Positions 5,455-7,418 of a DNA stretch of 7,418 nt are shown here, in pieces. Under the pieces are notes generated by a model, which was given only the letters and a program-made list of their open reading frames with translations, had not been told where the DNA came from and made no database searches. The stretch comes from Bifidobacterium breve (lineage in GTDB: Bacteria; Actinomycetota; Actinomycetes; Mycobacteriales; Mycobacteriaceae), in the NCBI GenBank assembly GCA_945882475.1, contig CAMCWJ010000143.1, forward strand, positions 1-7,418, in the 5' to 3' direction. Numbering within the stretch: position 1 is the stretch's first letter; each line of letters starts with the position of its first letter. The position numbers and the translations under genes were made by a program.

Positions 5455-6785
5455 GCCCGCACGCCCCGCCGCCGAGTCCAGCGCAGGCCGCCGCGGCGCG
5501 CGGTCAACTCGGTCGCCCCGCCGCGTCGGTGGGATCCGGCGTAATCGGTCATCGCCCGACAATATGCGCCCAGCAACCCGTCGACGGTGTTGTCCCAGGA
5601 GAACTGCTGGGCGTGGGCGAGGGCTGCCGCGCTGAGCGCGGCCGGGTCGGCGGCGAGCAGTGCGGCGATGGCCTCGGCCCAGTGAGCCGGATCATGCCCG
5701 ACAACCAGTGTTCCACTGCTGCCGTCCGCCACCGCCACCGGCAGACCGCCGACCGCGGCCGCGACCACCGGGGTGCCGCAGGCTTGCGCCTCCACCGCGA
5801 CCAGGCCGAAGGATTCCGAATAGCTCGGCACCGCAACGAGATCGGCTGCGCGGTACACATTGACGAGTTGCTCGCGCGGCTGGGGCGGCAGGAAGGTGAC
5901 CCGGTCGCTGATCCCGAGTTCGGCAGCGAGTGAGGTCAGGGTGTCGGGGGTGCCATGGCCGGTGCCGGAGGGCCCCCCGGCGATCAGTACCCGCACGCCC
6001 GGCAGCAGCGCCGCGGCGCGCAGCAGAACGTCCGGAGCTTTCAGCGGCTGGATCCGGCCGACGAACGCCACGATCGGCTCGTGCGCGGGCAGTCCTAGCG
6101 CCGCGCGGGCCGCCGCCCGGTCACCCGGGGTGAAGGTCGCCAGATCCACGCCCGGATGCACGATGTCGATCCGCTTCGGATCGGCGTGATGCAGCGACAC
6201 CATCTGGCGCGCCTCCTCTGCGGTGTTGACGATCAGCCGGTCCGCCTCGTCTACCACCTGCTGCTCGCCGACCGCACGCAGCGGTGGCTCGGGCAGGTCG
6301 CCCTCGGCCAGCGATGCGTTCTTGACCGCCGCGAGGGTGTGCGCGGTGTGCACCAGTGGCACCGCCCAACGATCCCGGGCCAGCCAGCCGACCTGCCCTG
6401 ACAGCCAGTAGTGCGAATGCACCACGTCGTAGTACCCCGGCTCGTGGTTGGCCTCCGCACGCAGTACGCCGGCGGTGAACGCGCACAACTGGGTCGGCAG
6501 GTCGTTCTTGTCGAGGCCCTCGAACGGCCCGGCCACCACGTTGCGGACCAGCACGCCCGGAGCCACCGACACCACCGGCGCATCGGCCGAGGAGGTGGCC
6601 CGGGTGAAGATCTCGACCTCGACCCCCCGCCGGGCCAGATGCAGCGCGGTCTGCAGCACGTACACGTTCATCCCGCCGGCGTCTCCGATGCCCGGCTGGG
6701 CCAGTGGCGAGGTGTGCACGGACAGCACCGCCACCCGCCGCGGCAGCACGCTGAATTCGCCGTCGCTCGATTGGGAGGCGCGCAT
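5451..6785 (-). CDS. mshA: D-inositol-3-phosphate glycosyltransferase MshA (mycothiol biosynthesis)
   Basis: This 444-residue GT4-family, GT-B fold enzyme transfers GlcNAc from UDP-GlcNAc to 1-D-myo-inositol 3-phosphate, the first step of mycothiol synthesis. Motifs: HTSPLAQPG and GDAGGMNVYVLQ (24-45), HSHYWLSGQVGWLA (123-136), HTAHTLAAVKN (146-156), GRIQPLKAPD (243-252) for the nucleotide-sugar phosphates, and SYSESFGLVAVEAQACGTPVV (321-341), the E-x7-E motif with E324 and E332. It ends RRRGVRA, as in M. tuberculosis MshA. The ATG at 6785 is the only start before an in-frame stop at 6810-6812. The N-terminal extension before residue 17 is shorter than the roughly 40-50 residue variable extension in M. 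tuberculosis. It lies 31 nt after murB with only a weak purine stretch before the ATG, so it is probably cotranscribed with murB. The stop overlaps the YbjN-type gene start as GTGA. Confidence 0.97.
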   Translation of the reverse strand: MRASQSSDGEFSVLPRRVAVLSVHTSPLAQPGIGDAGGMNVYVLQTALHLARRGVEVEIFTRATSSADAPVVSVAPGVLVRNVVAGPFEGLDKNDLPTQLCAFTAGVLRAEANHEPGYYDVVHSHYWLSGQVGWLARDRWAVPLVHTAHTLAAVKNASLAEGDLPEPPLRAVGEQQVVDEADRLIVNTAEEARQMVSLHHADPKRIDIVHPGVDLATFTPGDRAAARAALGLPAHEPIVAFVGRIQPLKAPDVLLRAAALLPGVRVLIAGGPSGTGHGTPDTLTSLAAELGISDRVTFLPPQPREQLVNVYRAADLVAVPSYSESFGLVAVEAQACGTPVVAAAVGGLPVAVADGSSGTLVVGHDPAHWAEAIAALLAADPAALSAAALAHAQQFSWDNTVDGLLGAYCRAMTDYAGSHRRGGATELTARRGGLRWTRRRGVRA

Positions 6786-6816
6786 CCGTCCATCTTTGCA
6801 CCCGTGCGGTCAGCGG

Positions 6817-7418
6817 CTACAGCGCACAACCGACCAGCACGGGTTCGGGCACCAGCGTGACCCCGAACCTGGAATACACGCCGTCGCGCACGGTGCGCGC
6901 GAGCGCCAGCACATCGGCGGTGGTGGCTGCGCCCCGATTGGTCAACGCCAGGGCATGTTTGGTGGAAAGCCGGCACGGCCCGGCTCCGGGGAAACCACGG
7001 CCGAAACCGGCGTGCTCCACCAGCCAGCCGGCGGCCAGTTTCACCCCGTCGGGCGCGGGGTAATGCGGCACCGGTTCGCCGGCGTCGGCTCGCAACCGCT
7101 CGAACTGATCCACCGGCACCACCGGGTTGGTGAAGAACGATCCCACGCTCCAGGTGTCGTGATCGGTGGCGTCGAGCACCATGCCCTTGCCGGCGCGCAG
7201 TGCCAGCACCGCCGCGCGCACCGCGGCCGGGTCGGTCCGCTCACCGACCGGGACACCCAGTGCCGCAGCCAGTTCGGCGTAGCGCAGCGGCGCCGAGCAG
7301 CCGGCCGGATCGAGGGCGAATTCCACCTCGAGCACGATCAGGTCGGCGGAGGTCTTCAGCACCGAATGCCGGTATCGGAATTGCAGTTCCTCGGCCGCCT
7401 CCCACCGCACGTCGAAGC
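6817..7418 (-). CDS. murB: UDP-N-acetylenolpyruvoylglucosamine reductase MurB, C-terminal part (cut by window edge)
   Basis: The frame is open to the right edge and shows the last 199 residues of an expected protein of roughly 350-370. A GTG at 7410 is an internal valine codon (FDVRWEAAEE), not the start. MurB reduces UDP-GlcNAc-enolpyruvate with NADPH via FAD to form UDP-MurNAc for peptidoglycan. Visible motifs, numbering from that valine: YRHSVLK (13-19) with the active-site arginine at 14, GSFFTNPVV (90-98) whose serine 91 is the proton donor, AAGWLVEHAGFGRG (126-139), LSTKHALALTNRGAATTADVLALA (148-171), and VTLVPEPVLVG (184-194) with catalytic E189. The FAD-binding N-terminal part lies outside the window. 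The stop is TAG at 6817-6819, followed by mshA in the same direction. Confidence 0.95.
   Translation of the reverse strand, partial: FDVRWEAAEELQFRYRHSVLKTSADLIVLEVEFALDPAGCSAPLRYAELAAALGVPVGERTDPAAVRAAVLALRAGKGMVLDATDHDTWSVGSFFTNPVVPVDQFERLRADAGEPVPHYPAPDGVKLAAGWLVEHAGFGRGFPGAGPCRLSTKHALALTNRGAATTADVLALARTVRDGVYSRFGVTLVPEPVLVGCAL

Noticed and set aside
4618..5544. Plus-strand open frame (308 codons) across gpm1 and the YbjN-type gene
   Set aside because: Antisense to two well-supported genes and crosses their junction; no motif or ribosome binding site supports it.

Overview
The window is a compact, high-GC actinobacterial chromosome segment. Its gene content, gene order and protein sequences match the mycobacterial murB - mshA - gpm1 - senX3 - regX3 - ppx1 neighbourhood (M. 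tuberculosis Rv0482 to Rv0497). Several encoded proteins, notably the Ppx1, RegX3 and MshA homologs, read almost like M. tuberculosis orthologs from memory. The host is therefore most likely a member of the Mycobacteriaceae other than M. tuberculosis; the species cannot be fixed from the sequence alone.

Layout, read from the right edge because most genes lie on the minus strand: the 3' part of murB (6817-7418, cut by the window edge); mshA (5451-6785), mycothiol glycosyltransferase; a YbjN-domain protein (4897-5454); gpm1 (4134-4883), phosphoglycerate mutase; a 129-bp gap before the preferred senX3 start, holding the senX3 promoter and two candidate phosphate-regulator boxes; senX3 (2814-4004) and regX3 (2131-2817), a phosphate-sensing two-component system whose genes overlap by 4 bp. 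A cysteine-rich Rv0495c-type protein (1364-2149) is on the plus strand and converges on regX3 with a 19-bp tail-to-tail overlap. A 34-bp divergent spacer then leads to ppx1 (352-1329) on the minus strand. It is followed, with an ATGA overlap, by the N-terminal part of an Rv0497-type protein (355 down to the window edge) that carries a 30-bp tandem repeat.

The genes cover cell-wall precursor synthesis (murB), the thiol redox buffer mycothiol (mshA), central carbon flow (gpm1), phosphate signalling (senX3-regX3) and polyphosphate turnover (ppx1). Packing is extreme: three 4-bp start/stop overlaps, a 19-bp convergent overlap, and gaps of 13, 31 and 34 bp. Compared with the M. tuberculosis order as I remember it, the window lacks lprQ-Rv0484c-Rv0485 between murB and mshA, Rv0488 between the ybjN-like gene and gpm1, the MIRU repeats between senX3 and regX3, and Rv0492c-Rv0494 between regX3 and Rv0495c. 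No mobile element, RNA gene, CRISPR array or phage gene is visible, and no stretch over 300 bp lacks a gene. I do not see a wholly new system. The most interesting items are the cysteine-rich protein of unknown function, the two back-to-back leaderless-type promoters, the PHO-box-like repeats at senX3 and the in-frame repeat in the Rv0497-type gene.
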